From Chitiniphilus purpureus (lineage in GTDB: Bacteria; Pseudomonadota; Gammaproteobacteria; Burkholderiales; Chitinibacteraceae), in the NCBI RefSeq assembly GCF_025642115.1, contig NZ_CP106753.1:1263501-1327500 (forward strand): a stretch of DNA of 64,000 nucleotides. The letters run 5' to 3'. The position numbers and the translations under genes are program-made. Numbering within the stretch: the stretch's first letter is position 1; the number at the start of each line of letters is the position of its first letter. Below are positions 51,378-64,000 of this stretch, one piece after another. The notes under the pieces were generated by a model. It had not been told where the DNA came from. It made no database searches and worked only from the letters and a program-made list of their open reading frames with translations.

Positions 51378-52613
51378 ATGAAGAAGACCTTTGTCGACGT
51401 GATGCTCGAGCTGCCGGTGGACGCCACGCTGCGCGACTTCTTGACCACCCACAGCCTGCCTGTGCCCGATGGCTTTGCCTGGGATGACACACCGGAGACC
51501 AGCCAGTTTCTGCTCGAAGCGGTCAAAGTCTGGCCCGACATTGCTGCCCGTGACCGGATGACGGCAAACCTCATGGCCAGCGTTCAGTTGGGCGATGCGG
51601 CAGGTAAGCAGGCGATGTTTGAGGCGGCCGTGGCCGATGGTGCTGCGCTGGCTGGCTTGGCGCTATGCGCAAGTGACATCCACCGTTCCTTCTGGCTCTA
51701 CGTCCACCACCCGGCGCTGTTCGAACGCGCCTATGACTTCAGCTTTTGGGAACAGCATGGGCAGCAGACGCAGCAATACGACCTTGGCTTGAAACGCCAA
51801 CCGAACGGTTCGGATGCCAATCTGACAGCGTTGCGTCATGCCATCTCGGCTTTCTACAAGCGCGAACTGCAATGCGGAGACGGCAGCGTGGCGCACTTGG
51901 TCGAGCGCAGTCCGGGGGTGTTCCTGTTGTCGGTCCATGTCAAGGACATGGCGATGCTGCGCCTGGAGTTCGAGGGGGCGACCCTGAAGCGCCGTGTCGG
52001 CAACCCCAACATTCACATGGTGCTGGAGTACGCCAAGTCCACCGGTGTCGTGCGCACGCTGGTGCGCGGCGGGGCAAAGTATCAGCAAATGCTGGTCGAG
52101 GCCTTCGCGGAGCATGTGCTGGGCGTGAAAGCGAGTGCTCACAAAATCAAGTCGCCGACGCTGGATTTGTCGATGCTGCGCACCGGATTCGATGTGCCAG
52201 AGGCCTTTGAGGACGGCTTCTCGATGGTTCAGTTGAAGGCACTCACCCTGCTCAGTCCTGACACGGCGCTGAAGATCGAATGCACGGCGATGCAATCCAG
52301 CCAGCAACGCTCGGTGCACGATTTGCTGAAGGAAAAGCTACCGGGCCCGCTGGAGGGTCAGTGGGCGGTGACAGCGGCACAGGTCAATCTCTATTACCCA
52401 CCCGAGCCGGGCAGGACTCGCCCCAAGGTGGTCACCATCGAAGTGACCAGCAAAGGGCGGCTGAACCTGCACAAGTTCGACGCCAAGATGCAGGCGCAGC
52501 TGGAAGGCTACCTAGTTGCGGTGGGTATCTTGCAGAAGGGCCAGACCCTCAGTGCCCAGGAATTGCCGCCAGAGACCGACGCGGTCAGTTCATCATCGGC
52601 CTTCGAGGACTGA
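51378..52613 (+). CDS. Unknown 411-residue protein, first gene of the divergent operon
   Basis: No family recognised. Soluble, no signal peptide or membrane segment. An N-terminal helical part (MKKTFVDVMLELPVDATLRDFL) with DIHRSFWLYVHHPALFERAYDFSFW near 100-125 is followed by a beta-rich middle (GVFLLSVHVKDMAMLRLEFEG) and a C-terminal part with VVTIEVTSKGRLNLHKFD. ATG at 51378 has AAAGGACG 7 bp upstream; the longer frame begins in the control region and is not used. It is co-transcribed with the zinc-ribbon gene 3 bp downstream. Confidence 0.72.
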   Translation: MKKTFVDVMLELPVDATLRDFLTTHSLPVPDGFAWDDTPETSQFLLEAVKVWPDIAARDRMTANLMASVQLGDAAGKQAMFEAAVADGAALAGLALCASDIHRSFWLYVHHPALFERAYDFSFWEQHGQQTQQYDLGLKRQPNGSDANLTALRHAISAFYKRELQCGDGSVAHLVERSPGVFLLSVHVKDMAMLRLEFEGATLKRRVGNPNIHMVLEYAKSTGVVRTLVRGGAKYQQMLVEAFAEHVLGVKASAHKIKSPTLDLSMLRTGFDVPEAFEDGFSMVQLKALTLLSPDTALKIECTAMQSSQQRSVHDLLKEKLPGPLEGQWAVTAAQVNLYYPPEPGRTRPKVVTIEVTSKGRLNLHKFDAKMQAQLEGYLVAVGILQKGQTLSAQELPPETDAVSSSSAFED

Positions 52614-52616
52614 TCA

Positions 52617-53567
52617 ATGGCGACGCACGATGCCTGGGCCCTGGTTTGCCGGCTGTTCGCAGGCGGCACGCCGGTGCTGCGGGCCACGCTTTCGCCACGC
52701 GAGGTATCTGCTTTGTCTGTGCTCGGCAAAGCCGTCAGGCCAACAGTGGTGGATCAGTCTTTTATGCTCTGCCCCCACTGTCAGCAGCATCGGGCGCAGG
52801 TCTGGGGCGATGGACGGGGCGGTCGGATCTGCCGGTGCCCGGAGTGTGGCCAGGTTCCTGTCGAGGCAATCGACGGTGCGGCGTTGGCCCTGGACGAAGA
52901 CTGGCTGCGGCAGAAAATGCGCCTCGCGCTCGACATCGAGAGCCGCGACGACATCGATGACTTGGGCGACGGTGTTTGGCGGCTCGGTAACGCACGCAGC
53001 TCTCCGGTAGTGCTGGCCCGAGATCTGACGAGAGTGCTGCATGAGCCGTCCTTGCTGGATCGTGTCCGGGTGGCGGGAAGCAACATCCGAGTCATCACCC
53101 CCAGGCCGCGCACGACTCGTGGATCGCCCTTCGGCTCCGGTGTTGAATGGCTGGCGCTGGAAGAACGATTCACGTTCTATGGAGGCGGAATCACCTTCAT
53201 ACCCTCGGTGCCGTCTGCAGTGCCAGCAGTGGCCGATCCGGCTGCGCCAGTGAACGGGCCGTTCTCGGCCGACTTCAAATGGGCAACGCTGCCGGATGTG
53301 CAGGCCACACCGATCCGGTTCACCGATGGTCAGGCCAAGGTGTTCGAAGCGCTCTGGTCGTTCAAGGGGGCCGAGGTGAACGGCGAAAGGATCATGCAGC
53401 GCGCTGGCCAGAAGAGCGACAAGCCGATTGACCTGTTCAAGATCAAGTCGAAGGACAAGGGCAAGCCGGAGCACGAGGCTCGACTGGCGGCCTACGGAGC
53501 ACTCGTCGTCACGCAGCAACGCGCAGGCTTGTATTCCATGCCTTGCGCGGCGGCAGTGTTGGCGTGA
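52617..53567 (+). CDS. Unknown 316-residue protein with N-terminal zinc ribbon
   Basis: No family recognised. Residues 50-78 form a zinc ribbon (CPHC at 52-55, CPEC at 74-77), followed by a helical region with LALDEDWLRQKMRLALDIE. The C-terminal 110 residues contain IRFTDGQAKVFEALWSFKGAEVNGERIMQ, which resembles a winged helix. DNA binding is plausible. ATG at 52617 follows the preceding stop by 3 bp; the pair should be made together. The 264-bp stretch to the terminator at 53793 has no gene that I can support. Confidence 0.72.
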   Translation: MATHDAWALVCRLFAGGTPVLRATLSPREVSALSVLGKAVRPTVVDQSFMLCPHCQQHRAQVWGDGRGGRICRCPECGQVPVEAIDGAALALDEDWLRQKMRLALDIESRDDIDDLGDGVWRLGNARSSPVVLARDLTRVLHEPSLLDRVRVAGSNIRVITPRPRTTRGSPFGSGVEWLALEERFTFYGGGITFIPSVPSAVPAVADPAAPVNGPFSADFKWATLPDVQATPIRFTDGQAKVFEALWSFKGAEVNGERIMQRAGQKSDKPIDLFKIKSKDKGKPEHEARLAAYGALVVTQQRAGLYSMPCAAAVLA

Positions 53568-53792
53568 CGGACTGCTGCTCCAAGCAAGCCCGACAACGAA
53601 TGGCAATGGCACGCGCACAAATCATGGTCGCGAAAGGCCATGTGCGTGTGCCACGGCGAAGAAGTTAGCGCCGATTTCGAGAGAAGAGAGGGCGGAACGG
53701 AGGGCAACTGGGGATGTTACTGCCAGACCAAAGGACCCCGGTCGCACACGCAGAATGTGCGGAAACCCCGCGTGTCATGCGGGAAGCACAAA

Positions 53793-53821
53793 TGAAAACG
53801 CCCAACTGAGAACAGTTGGGC
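53793..53821 (-). terminator. Terminator after tRNA-Phe
   Basis: Arms GCCCAACTG (53800-53808) and CAGTTGGGC (53813-53821) with a 4-base loop; read on the minus strand the stem is followed by GTTTTCATTT. It lies 10 bp beyond the 3' end of the tRNA. Also could stop transcription from the left. Confidence 0.82.
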
Positions 53822-53830
53822 GCTGAATTT

Positions 53831-53906
<76 letters not shown>

Positions 53907-53920
53907 GCTGAGAGAGGCGC

Positions 53921-53949
53921 ATTAAACACCATGGGTCAGGCGGTGTCAA
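53921..53949 (-). promoter_or_regulatory. Promoter of tRNA-Phe
   Basis: On the minus strand TTGACA (complement of 53944-53949), 17 bp, TTTAAT (complement of 53921-53926), then GC-rich GCGCCTC before the tRNA. It shares TTGACACCGCCTG with the Tyr promoter. The 297 bp from here to that promoter (53950-54246) hold nothing I can identify. Confidence 0.85.
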
Positions 53950-54246
53950 CGGTTCATTCGCTGAATTTGAATAAGGCTGGATGAGCTGCATGCGGCGTCG
54001 ACGCGGCCGGCCCATCAGCAGCGGCTGACTCGCTACGGGCTTGCATTATATGAACGCGGGTGCTGGTGTTGGCATGCCAGCCGGACTGGCTTTGCATCTG
54101 CTAAAAGCCGGGCGCCCAAGATCACAACCTGGCGCATTTTGCAGGCTGCAAAGCGGTGTGTGCGATGCGCTGTAAGTTGCCTGGTGCCATTTTCCTTTCA
54201 GGATCAACCACGTAGCGTCGGATTGATTGCGCTGGATGAAAAAGGT

Positions 54247-54275
54247 TTGACACCGCCTGGGTCGTTATCCATAAT
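54247..54275 (+). promoter_or_regulatory. Promoter of the tRNA-Tyr/Gly/Thr-tuf operon
   Basis: TTGACA, 17-bp spacer, CATAAT, then GCGCGTC, a GC-rich discriminator typical of stringently controlled stable RNA and tuf promoters. The start of transcription would be about 8 bp before tRNA-Tyr. Confidence 0.88.
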
Positions 54276-54289
54276 GCGCGTCTCTTGCA

Positions 54290-54374
<85 letters not shown>

Positions 54375-54427
54375 GATTAGCTGCTTCGCGGTGTGAAGAT
54401 TGTGTGCTGCTAGTGAGACTGAAGCCT

Positions 54428-54501
54428 GCGGGTGTAGCTCAATGGTAGAGCAGAAGCCTTCCAAGCTTACGACGAGGGTTCGATTCCCTTCACCCGCTCC
54501 A
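54428..54501 (+). tRNA. tRNA-Gly (TCC)
   Basis: 74 nt including CCA. Acceptor GCGGGTG with CACCCGC, anticodon loop CTTCCAA (TCC), T arm GAGGGTTCGATTCCCTT. Spaced 53 bp after tRNA-Tyr and 6 bp before tRNA-Thr, so one transcript. Confidence 0.96.
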
Positions 54502-54507
54502 AGACGC

Positions 54508-54582
<75 letters not shown>

Positions 54583-54624
54583 TTTTTTCGCTGGCATATT
54601 TCAGGTTCTCGAGAAGGAAATATC

Positions 54625-55815
54625 ATGGCAAAAGAAAAGTTCACGCGGACGAAGCCGCACGTCAACGTTGGCACGATCGGTCACGTCGACCACGGCAAGA
54701 CCACGTTGACCGCCGCCATCACCACCATCCTGTCCAAGAAGTTCGGTGGTGAAGCCAAGGGCTACGACCAGATCGACAGCGCGCCGGAAGAAAAGGCCCG
54801 CGGCATCACGATCAACACCGCGCACGTCGAGTACGAAACCGCCACCCGCCACTACGCCCACGTCGACTGCCCGGGCCACGCTGACTATGTGAAGAACATG
54901 ATCACCGGCGCGGCACAGATGGACGGCGCGATCCTGGTGTGCTCGGCCGCTGACGGTCCGATGCCGCAAACCCGCGAACACATCCTGCTGGCCCGCCAGG
55001 TGGGCGTGCCGTACATCATCGTGTTCCTGAACAAGTGCGACATGGTGGACGACGCCGAACTGCTCGAGCTCGTCGAAATGGAAGTGCGCGACCTGCTGTC
55101 CAAGTACGACTTCCCGGGCGACGACATTCCGCTGATCAAGGGTTCCGCGCTGAAGGCGCTGGAAGGTGACCAGTCCGAGATCGGTGAGCCGGCGATCTTC
55201 CGTCTGGCCGAGGCGCTGGACAGCTACATTCCGCAGCCGGAGCGGGCGATCGACCTGCCGTTCCTGATGCCGATCGAAGACGTGTTCTCGATCTCGGGTC
55301 GCGGCACCGTGGTGACCGGCCGTGTCGAGCGTGGCATTGTCAAGGTGGGCGAGGAAATCGAGATCGTCGGGATCAAGCCGACCACCAAGACCACCTGCAC
55401 CGGCGTGGAAATGTTCCGCAAGCTGCTGGACCAGGGCCAGGCTGGCGACAACATCGGCGCGCTGCTGCGCGGCACCAAGCGTGAAGAAGTCGAGCGTGGC
55501 CAGGTGCTGGCCAAGCCGGGTTCGATCACGCCGCACACCAAGTTCACGGGTTCGGTGTACGTGCTGAGCAAGGAAGAGGGTGGTCGTCACACCCCGTTCT
55601 TCAACGGCTATCGTCCGCAGTTCTACTTCCGGACCACGGACGTGACCGGTTCGGTCGAGCTGCCGGCGGGCACCGAGATGGTGATGCCGGGTGACAACGT
55701 GGAAGTGACGGTGTCGCTGATCGCGCCGATCGCGATGGAGCAGGGTCTGCGCTTCGCGATCCGCGAAGGTGGCCGTACCGTCGGCGCCGGCGTCGTCGCC
55801 AAAGTCATCGAGTAA
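54625..55815 (+). CDS. tuf: Translation elongation factor Tu
   Basis: GTPase that delivers aminoacyl-tRNA to the ribosome; 396 residues. P-loop GHVDHGKT at 19-26, switch [18 protein letters not shown] at about 81-85 and NKCD near 136-139 are intact; domains 2 and 3 follow with the usual C-terminal [13 protein letters not shown] at 54625 is chosen over the longer frame because AGAAGGAAA precedes it and the family starts MAKEKFTR. Probably co-transcribed with the three upstream tRNAs. Confidence 0.99.
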   Translation: MAKEKFTRTKPHVNVGTIGHVDHGKTTLTAAITTILSKKFGGEAKGYDQIDSAPEEKARGITINTAHVEYETATRHYAHVDCPGHADYVKNMITGAAQMDGAILVCSAADGPMPQTREHILLARQVGVPYIIVFLNKCDMVDDAELLELVEMEVRDLLSKYDFPGDDIPLIKGSALKALEGDQSEIGEPAIFRLAEALDSYIPQPERAIDLPFLMPIEDVFSISGRGTVVTGRVERGIVKVGEEIEIVGIKPTTKTTCTGVEMFRKLLDQGQAGDNIGALLRGTKREEVERGQVLAKPGSITPHTKFTGSVYVLSKEEGGRHTPFFNGYRPQFYFRTTDVTGSVELPAGTEMVMPGDNVEVTVSLIAPIAMEQGLRFAIREGGRTVGAGVVAKVIE

Positions 55816-55819
55816 ATAC

Positions 55820-55859
55820 TTCACAAGAAAGGGTAGGGTTATGTATAATCCTGCCCTTT
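55820..55859 (+). promoter_or_regulatory. tRNA-Trp promoter embedded in a possible tuf terminator
   Basis: TTCACA (55820-55825), 18 bp, TATAAT (55844-55849). The arms AAAGGGTAGG (55828-55837) and CCTGCCCTTT (55850-55859) are complementary apart from one G-T pair and enclose the -10 box, so the same DNA may stop tuf transcripts and start the next. Confidence 0.72.
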
Positions 55860-55865
55860 CCCTGT

Positions 55866-55941
55866 AGGCGAGTAGCTCAATTGGTAGAGCACCGGTCTCC
55901 AAAACCGGGGGTTGGGGGTTCGAGACCCTCCTCGCCTGCCA
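55866..55941 (+). tRNA. tRNA-Trp (CCA)
   Basis: 76 nt including CCA. Acceptor AGGCGAG with CTCGCCT, anticodon loop CTCCAAA (CCA). It precedes secE by 68 bp, the usual tRNA-Trp-secE-nusG order. Confidence 0.96.
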
Positions 55942-56009
55942 CGGTTTAGATTCAGGGCCGTCCCAGGGTGGGTCGGCCCTGCAACTATCCGCAGTCCAGA
56001 ACTAGGCCC

Positions 56010-56363
56010 ATGGAAAGCGTAGATAAATTCAAGGTTGTGGCAGCGCTGCTGCTGGTCGTCGTCGGGGTGGGAGGGTATTACGCCCTGCCCGCGGATCAGG
56101 GAGTGTTGCGAGTCCTGGCGGTTGTGTTGGGTTTGGCATTGGCTGCGATGGTGATGTGGTTTTCCCAGCCGGGCCGTTCTTTTGTCGACTACGCGCGCGA
56201 TTCCGTGAAGGAGGCGCAGAAGGTAGTTTGGCCCAGCAAGAAAGAAACCTGGCAGATGACCGGGATCGTGTTCCTGTTCGTTGGCGTATTGGCGCTGTTT
56301 ATGTGGTTGGTGGATACGGGTCTGGCTTGGGTGTTCTATGACCTCATTCTTGGGCGCGACTGA
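56010..56363 (+). CDS. secE: Preprotein translocase subunit SecE
   Basis: Small inner-membrane subunit of the SecYEG channel, 117 residues. Three hydrophobic helices (about 9-27, 31-50 and 88-110) with the conserved cytoplasmic stretch DYARDSVKEAQKVVWPSKKETWQ between the second and third. ATG at 56010 gives the normal N-terminus (MESVDKFK); the Shine-Dalgarno sequence is weak. Followed by nusG after 19 bp. Confidence 0.97.
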   Translation: MESVDKFKVVAALLLVVVGVGGYYALPADQGVLRVLAVVLGLALAAMVMWFSQPGRSFVDYARDSVKEAQKVVWPSKKETWQMTGIVFLFVGVLALFMWLVDTGLAWVFYDLILGRD

Positions 56364-56382
56364 TGCACGGACGGGGTGATTG

Positions 56383-56916
56383 ATGGGTATGCGTTGGTAT
56401 GTGGTGCACGCTTATTCCGGTTTTGAGAAGAGCGTGCAAAAGGCATTGAAGGAGCGTATCGAGCGTGCTGGTGTCCAGCATATGTTCGGGCAGATCCTGG
56501 TGCCGGTGGAAGAGGTGGTCGAGGTCAAGGGTGGGCGCAAGGCGCTGACCGAGCGCAAGCTCTTTCCCGGTTATATCTATGTCGAAATGGATATGACCGA
56601 CGAGACCTGGCATCTGGTCAAATCCACCGCCAAGGTGACGGGCTTCGTCGGTGGGGTGGGCAATCGCCCGACGCCGGTGCCGCAGCGCGAGATGGATGCC
56701 GTGCTCAAGCAGATCCAGGAAGGGGTCGAGAAGCCCCGTCCCAAGGTGCTGTTCGAGGTGGGTGAGGTGTTGCGCGTCACCGATGGTCCGTTCGCCGATT
56801 TCAATGCCACCGTCGAGGATGTCGACTACGACAAGAGCCGGCTCAAGGTGTCGGTGTTGATCTTCGGACGCGCAACTCCGGTGGACGTTGATTTTGCGCA
56901 GGTCGAGAAGGTCTAG
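56383..56916 (+). CDS. nusG: Transcription termination/antitermination factor NusG
   Basis: 177 residues. NGN domain with [15 protein letters not shown] at the start and [20 protein letters not shown], then a KOW domain with [21 protein letters not shown]. Binds RNA polymerase beta' and links it to Rho or to the ribosome. ATG at 56383 follows ACGGGG; an in-frame TTG lies one codon upstream and another ATG at 56389. Intact; the gap to rplK (92 bp) holds a GC-rich hairpin. Confidence 0.98.
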   Translation: MGMRWYVVHAYSGFEKSVQKALKERIERAGVQHMFGQILVPVEEVVEVKGGRKALTERKLFPGYIYVEMDMTDETWHLVKSTAKVTGFVGGVGNRPTPVPQREMDAVLKQIQEGVEKPRPKVLFEVGEVLRVTDGPFADFNATVEDVDYDKSRLKVSVLIFGRATPVDVDFAQVEKV

Positions 56917-56935
56917 GCTCGTCCTGTCGTTGGTT

Positions 56936-56953
56936 GCCGGCCTGTGGGCCGGC
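56936..56953 (+). promoter_or_regulatory. GC-rich hairpin in the rplK leader
   Basis: GCCGGCC, TGTG, GGCCGGC. No U tract, so not a standard terminator. The rplK-rplA leader is where L1 binds its own mRNA in E. coli, so this hairpin may belong to that control site, but no sequence proof is available here. Confidence 0.45.
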
Positions 56954-57008
56954 TTAGGTTGGGGAGCGGGGTCCTGCCCTGCGTTTGAACCCGTTTGAGG
57001 AGTAAATC

Positions 57009-57440
57009 GTGGCAAAGAAGATTGTCGGCTACATCAAGCTGCAAGTGCCCGCTGGCAAGGCCAACCCGTCGCCCCCGATCGGTCCGGCGCTCGGTCAGCG
57101 CGGTCTGAACATCATGGAATTCTGCAAGGCGTTCAACGCCCAGACCCAGGGCGTCGAGCCGGGTCTGCCGATCCCGGTGGTGATCACCGCCTACGCGGAC
57201 AAGTCCTTCACCTTCGTGATGAAGACGCCGCCGGCCACCATCCTGATCAAGAAGGCCGCCGGTATCCAGAAGGGCTCCAGCAAGCCGCACACCGACAAGG
57301 TCGGCACCATCACGCGCGCTCAGCTGGAAGAGATCGCCAAGACCAAGCAGCCGGATCTGACCGCTGCCGACATGGACGCCGCGGTGCGTACCATCGCCGG
57401 TTCCGCTCGTTCCATGGGCCTGAATGTGGAGGGCGTGTAA
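57009..57440 (+). CDS. rplK: 50S ribosomal protein L11
   Basis: 143 residues. The proline-rich [18 protein letters not shown] near the N-terminus is diagnostic and forms part of the GTPase-associated centre with 23S rRNA. C-terminal RNA-binding domain ends [12 protein letters not shown]. Start is GTG at 57009 with TGAGGAGT 6 bp before it. Directly followed by rplA without a gap (TAA then ATG). Confidence 0.99.
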   Translation: MAKKIVGYIKLQVPAGKANPSPPIGPALGQRGLNIMEFCKAFNAQTQGVEPGLPIPVVITAYADKSFTFVMKTPPATILIKKAAGIQKGSSKPHTDKVGTITRAQLEEIAKTKQPDLTAADMDAAVRTIAGSARSMGLNVEGV

Positions 57441-58136
57441 ATGGCTAAGGTTTCCAAGCGTCTGGCCGCACTGAAGGCCGCTGTCGATCGCAACAAGCTG
57501 TACGCCGTCGACGAAGCCCTGTCGCTGATCAAGGGTGGCGCGACCGCCAAGTTCAATGAATCCATCGATGTCGCCGTCAATCTCGGCGTCGATCCGCGCA
57601 AGTCGGACCAAGTGGTCCGCGGCGCCGTGGTGCTGCCCAAGGGGACCGGCAAGAGCGTTCGCGTGGCCGTGTTCACCCAGGGTGCCAATGCCGAAGCCGC
57701 CAAGGCCGCCGGTGCCGACATCGTCGGCTTCGAAGACTTGGCCGAGCAGGTCAAGGCCGGCAACATCGATTTCGACGTGGTGATCGCTTCGCCCGATGCG
57801 ATGCGTATCGTCGGCCAATTGGGTCAGATCCTTGGCCCGCGTGGCCTGATGCCGAACCCCAAGGTCGGCACCGTGACGCCCAATGTCGCAGAAGCGGTCA
57901 AGAATGCCAAGGCTGGTCAAGTTCAGTACCGGACCGACAAGGCCGGTATCGTCCATGCCACCATCGGTCGCGCGTCGTTCGACGTGGCCGATCTGAAGGA
58001 AAATCTGAGCGCGTTGATCGACGCACTGCAAAAGGCCAAGCCGGCTGCAGCCAAGGGCATTTATTTCCGGAAGCTCGCCGTGTCCAGCACCATGGGCGTG
58101 GGCGTGCGCGTGGATACCCTGTCGGTTACGCAATAA
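57441..58136 (+). CDS. rplA: 50S ribosomal protein L1
   Basis: 231 residues, full length for the family. Typical blocks: [21 protein letters not shown] and [20 protein letters not shown]. Binds 23S rRNA at the L1 stalk and represses its own operon in other bacteria. Immediately follows rplK. A GC-rich stem (58150-58169) follows the stop. Confidence 0.99.
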   Translation: MAKVSKRLAALKAAVDRNKLYAVDEALSLIKGGATAKFNESIDVAVNLGVDPRKSDQVVRGAVVLPKGTGKSVRVAVFTQGANAEAAKAAGADIVGFEDLAEQVKAGNIDFDVVIASPDAMRIVGQLGQILGPRGLMPNPKVGTVTPNVAEAVKNAKAGQVQYRTDKAGIVHATIGRASFDVADLKENLSALIDALQKAKPAAAKGIYFRKLAVSSTMGVGVRVDTLSVTQ

Positions 58137-58149
58137 CGCACTTTGGGCT

Positions 58150-58169
58150 CGTGCCGGCCTGCCGGCACG
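58150..58169 (+). terminator. Hairpin after rplA
   Basis: CGTGCCGGC and GCCGGCACG with a 2-base loop, followed by GGATTGTC. Possibly a processing or attenuation stem between the L11-L1 and L10-L12 units; it lacks a clear U tract. Confidence 0.45.
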
Positions 58170-58174
58170 GGATT

Positions 58175-58345
58175 GTCAAAGACCGTAGGCGCCCTTCGGG
58201 GCTTAATCGGGGGCCGCAAAGGCCCGCAGCCCACGCAGACGGTGTGCCCAGTCAAGGTTTTGTTCGAAAGCATCCGCTTTCGCAATCTCCTGAATGAAGG
58301 TCGCCGTTGGGGGTGCGGAACATCGCACCGTATCTCTTGCTAATG
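58175..58345 (+). promoter_or_regulatory. rplJ leader (candidate L10 autoregulation region)
   Basis: The 219-bp gap before rplJ contains no gene but has GACCGTAGGCGCCCTTCGGGGC and several stems, resembling the L10 leader where L10-(L12)4 binds mRNA and limits translation of rplJL. Identification is by place and overall resemblance. Confidence 0.6.
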
Positions 58346-58355
58346 GAGGTAGACC

Positions 58356-58853
58356 TTGAGTCTCAATCTCGAAGACAAGAAGGCCGTCGTGGCTGAGATC
58401 GCGGCAGAAGTTGCCAAGGCTCAGACCATCGTTGTGGCCGAGTATCGGGGTATCGGGGTTGCCAACATGACTCAGTTGCGCAAGCAGGCGCGTGAGTCCG
58501 GCGTTTACCTGCGTGTTCTGAAGAACACGCTGGCTCGCCGTGCGGTCCAGGATACGCCGTTCGCCGGTCTGGCCGACCATATGGTCGGTCCGCTGGTGTA
58601 CGGCATCTCTGAAGACCCGGTTGCCGCAGCCAAGGTACTGAACAGCTTTGCCAAGAAGGACGACAAGATCGTCATCAAGGCCGGTGCATATGACGGCAAC
58701 GTGCTCAACGCCGCCCAGGTCGGCGAGCTTGCCTCGATCCCGAGCCGCGAAGAGCTGCTGTCCAAGCTGCTGTACGTCATGAAGGCGCCGCTGTCGGGCT
58801 TTGCCCGCGGTCTTGCCGCCCTGGCGGAAAAGAAGCAGGCCGAAGCCGCTTAA
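58356..58853 (+). CDS. rplJ: 50S ribosomal protein L10
   Basis: 165 residues. Anchors the L7/L12 dimers to the stalk base. Start TTG at 58356 with AATGGAGGT 6 bp upstream; the family N-terminus [16 protein letters not shown] supports it. Block [20 protein letters not shown] and a helical C-terminal tail for L12 binding are present. A TTG start is uncommon for a ribosomal protein and may help autoregulation. Confidence 0.98.
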   Translation: MSLNLEDKKAVVAEIAAEVAKAQTIVVAEYRGIGVANMTQLRKQARESGVYLRVLKNTLARRAVQDTPFAGLADHMVGPLVYGISEDPVAAAKVLNSFAKKDDKIVIKAGAYDGNVLNAAQVGELASIPSREELLSKLLYVMKAPLSGFARGLAALAEKKQAEAA

Positions 58854-58895
58854 ACCCATACCTCATCTGTTTAAAGATTTCAGGAGTAGTTTCAA

Positions 58896-59270
58896 ATGGC
58901 ACTGTCCAAAGAAGATATCCTCGAAGCCGTTGCCGGTCTGACCGTGATGGAACTGAACGACCTGGTGAAGGCGTTCGAAGAGAAGTTCGGCGTGTCCGCC
59001 GCTGCCGTTGCCGTTGCTGCTGGCCCGGCTGCCGGTGGTGCTGCCCCGGTTGAAGAGAAGACCGAGTTCGACGTGATCCTGACCGGCGCTGGCGCCAACA
59101 AGGTTGGCGTCATCAAGGTGGTGCGTGAAGTGACCGGCCTGGGCCTGAAGGAAGCCAAGGATCTGGTCGACGGCGCGCCGAAGCCGGTTAAGGAAGCCAT
59201 CGCCAAGGCCGACGCCGAAGCGATCCAGAAGAAGCTGGTCGAAGCGGGTGCTACCGCGGAAGTCAAGTAA
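58896..59270 (+). CDS. rplL: 50S ribosomal protein L7/L12
   Basis: 124 residues: N-terminal dimerisation helices, an Ala/Gly hinge near 38-52 ([14 protein letters not shown]) and the factor-binding C-terminal domain ([20 protein letters not shown] ... [11 protein letters not shown]). ATG at 58896 has CAGGAG at proper distance. Followed by a strong stem-loop before rpoB. Confidence 0.99.
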   Translation: MALSKEDILEAVAGLTVMELNDLVKAFEEKFGVSAAAVAVAAGPAAGGAAPVEEKTEFDVILTGAGANKVGVIKVVREVTGLGLKEAKDLVDGAPKPVKEAIAKADAEAIQKKLVEAGATAEVK

Positions 59271-59292
59271 TACGCAGTTCGATTGCAAGTAC

Positions 59293-59321
59293 GGCAGGCG
59301 GAGTGATCCGCCTGCCATTTT
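59293..59321 (+). terminator. Attenuator between rplL and rpoB
   Basis: GGCAGGCGGA and TCCGCCTGCC pair perfectly around GTGA and are followed by ATTTTGCGTTTG. In other bacteria a partial terminator here lowers rpoBC transcription compared with the ribosomal genes; an RNase III cut is also possible. Confidence 0.75.
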
Positions 59322-59432
59322 GCGTTTGTCCGTTCAGGGTGGTTCCAACCTGCAGGCGGCAAACCGGAAACCGCGCCTCAAGGCGTTTTGCGGTTTGTCC
59401 TTTGCGCCTCACCCCATGGAGAGCTTGTGAGT

Positions 59433-63602
<4,170 letters not shown>

Positions 63603-63609
63603 TCGTGTG

Positions 63610-64000
<391 letters not shown>

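Noticed and set aside
53568..53826. Open frame from about 53428 through the gap before tRNA-Phe.
   Set aside because: Begins inside the zinc-ribbon gene, translation is low-complexity, no ribosome site, and it runs into the terminator hairpin.

Overview
The right end (about 53.8-64 kb) is the highly conserved bacterial block tRNA-Tyr/Gly/Thr - tuf - tRNA-Trp - secE - nusG - rplK - rplA - rplJ - rplL - rpoB - rpoC (cut by the window edge). The protein sequences (EF-Tu, L7/L12, a 1389-residue RpoB) look betaproteobacterial, and I would guess Neisseriales. That placement is recognition from memory, not a computed phylogeny.

Everything left of the tRNA-Phe gene (minus strand, 53831-53906) looks like accessory DNA. 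From the left: (1) the 3' end of an unknown gene; (2) a six-gene plus-strand restriction locus, 354-10882, with two different hsdM genes in tandem, hsdS, hsdR and a McrB/McrC-type pair, most of them overlapping or nearly touching; (3) a complete-looking siphovirus prophage read mainly on the minus strand from about 46 kb down to 10.9 kb. In transcription order it has early/recombination/replication genes (HTH protein, BRO antirepressor, Sak4-like ATPase, Cas4-like Fe-S nuclease, TOPRIM/SF3 primase-helicase, RuvC-like resolvase), two ParB-methyltransferase fusions, lambda-like packaging and head genes (small and large terminase, gpW, portal, S49 protease with nested scaffold, decoration protein, gpE-type capsid), tail genes (tube, frameshifted G/GT chaperone, tape measure, tip proteins), a glycosyltransferase, and a holin/endolysin group. 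A plus-strand island of five small genes lies at 33-35 kb. (4) A serine-recombinase operon (46347-48902), probably the integration module. (5) A cargo/regulatory block, 48992-53567: XRE repressor, ImmA/IrrE-type protease and a HEPN-motif + LOTUS-domain protein on the minus strand, and divergently a two-gene operon of unknown function.

The best candidates for something undescribed are block 5 and its shared operator region; a repeated hairpin/promoter cassette ahead of four plus-strand phage genes; a ~100-bp nested palindrome between primase and resolvase genes; and iterated GCGAAC boxes at two early regulatory regions. Clear recoding and nested-gene features are a T TTT TTC slippery site in the tail chaperone gene and an internal SD/ATG start making a scaffold inside the capsid protease gene.

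No att sites could be fixed. The endolysin and mcrC genes overlap at their 3' ends, so whether the restriction locus belongs to the mobile element is open. No CRISPR array, insertion sequence or rRNA gene was seen.
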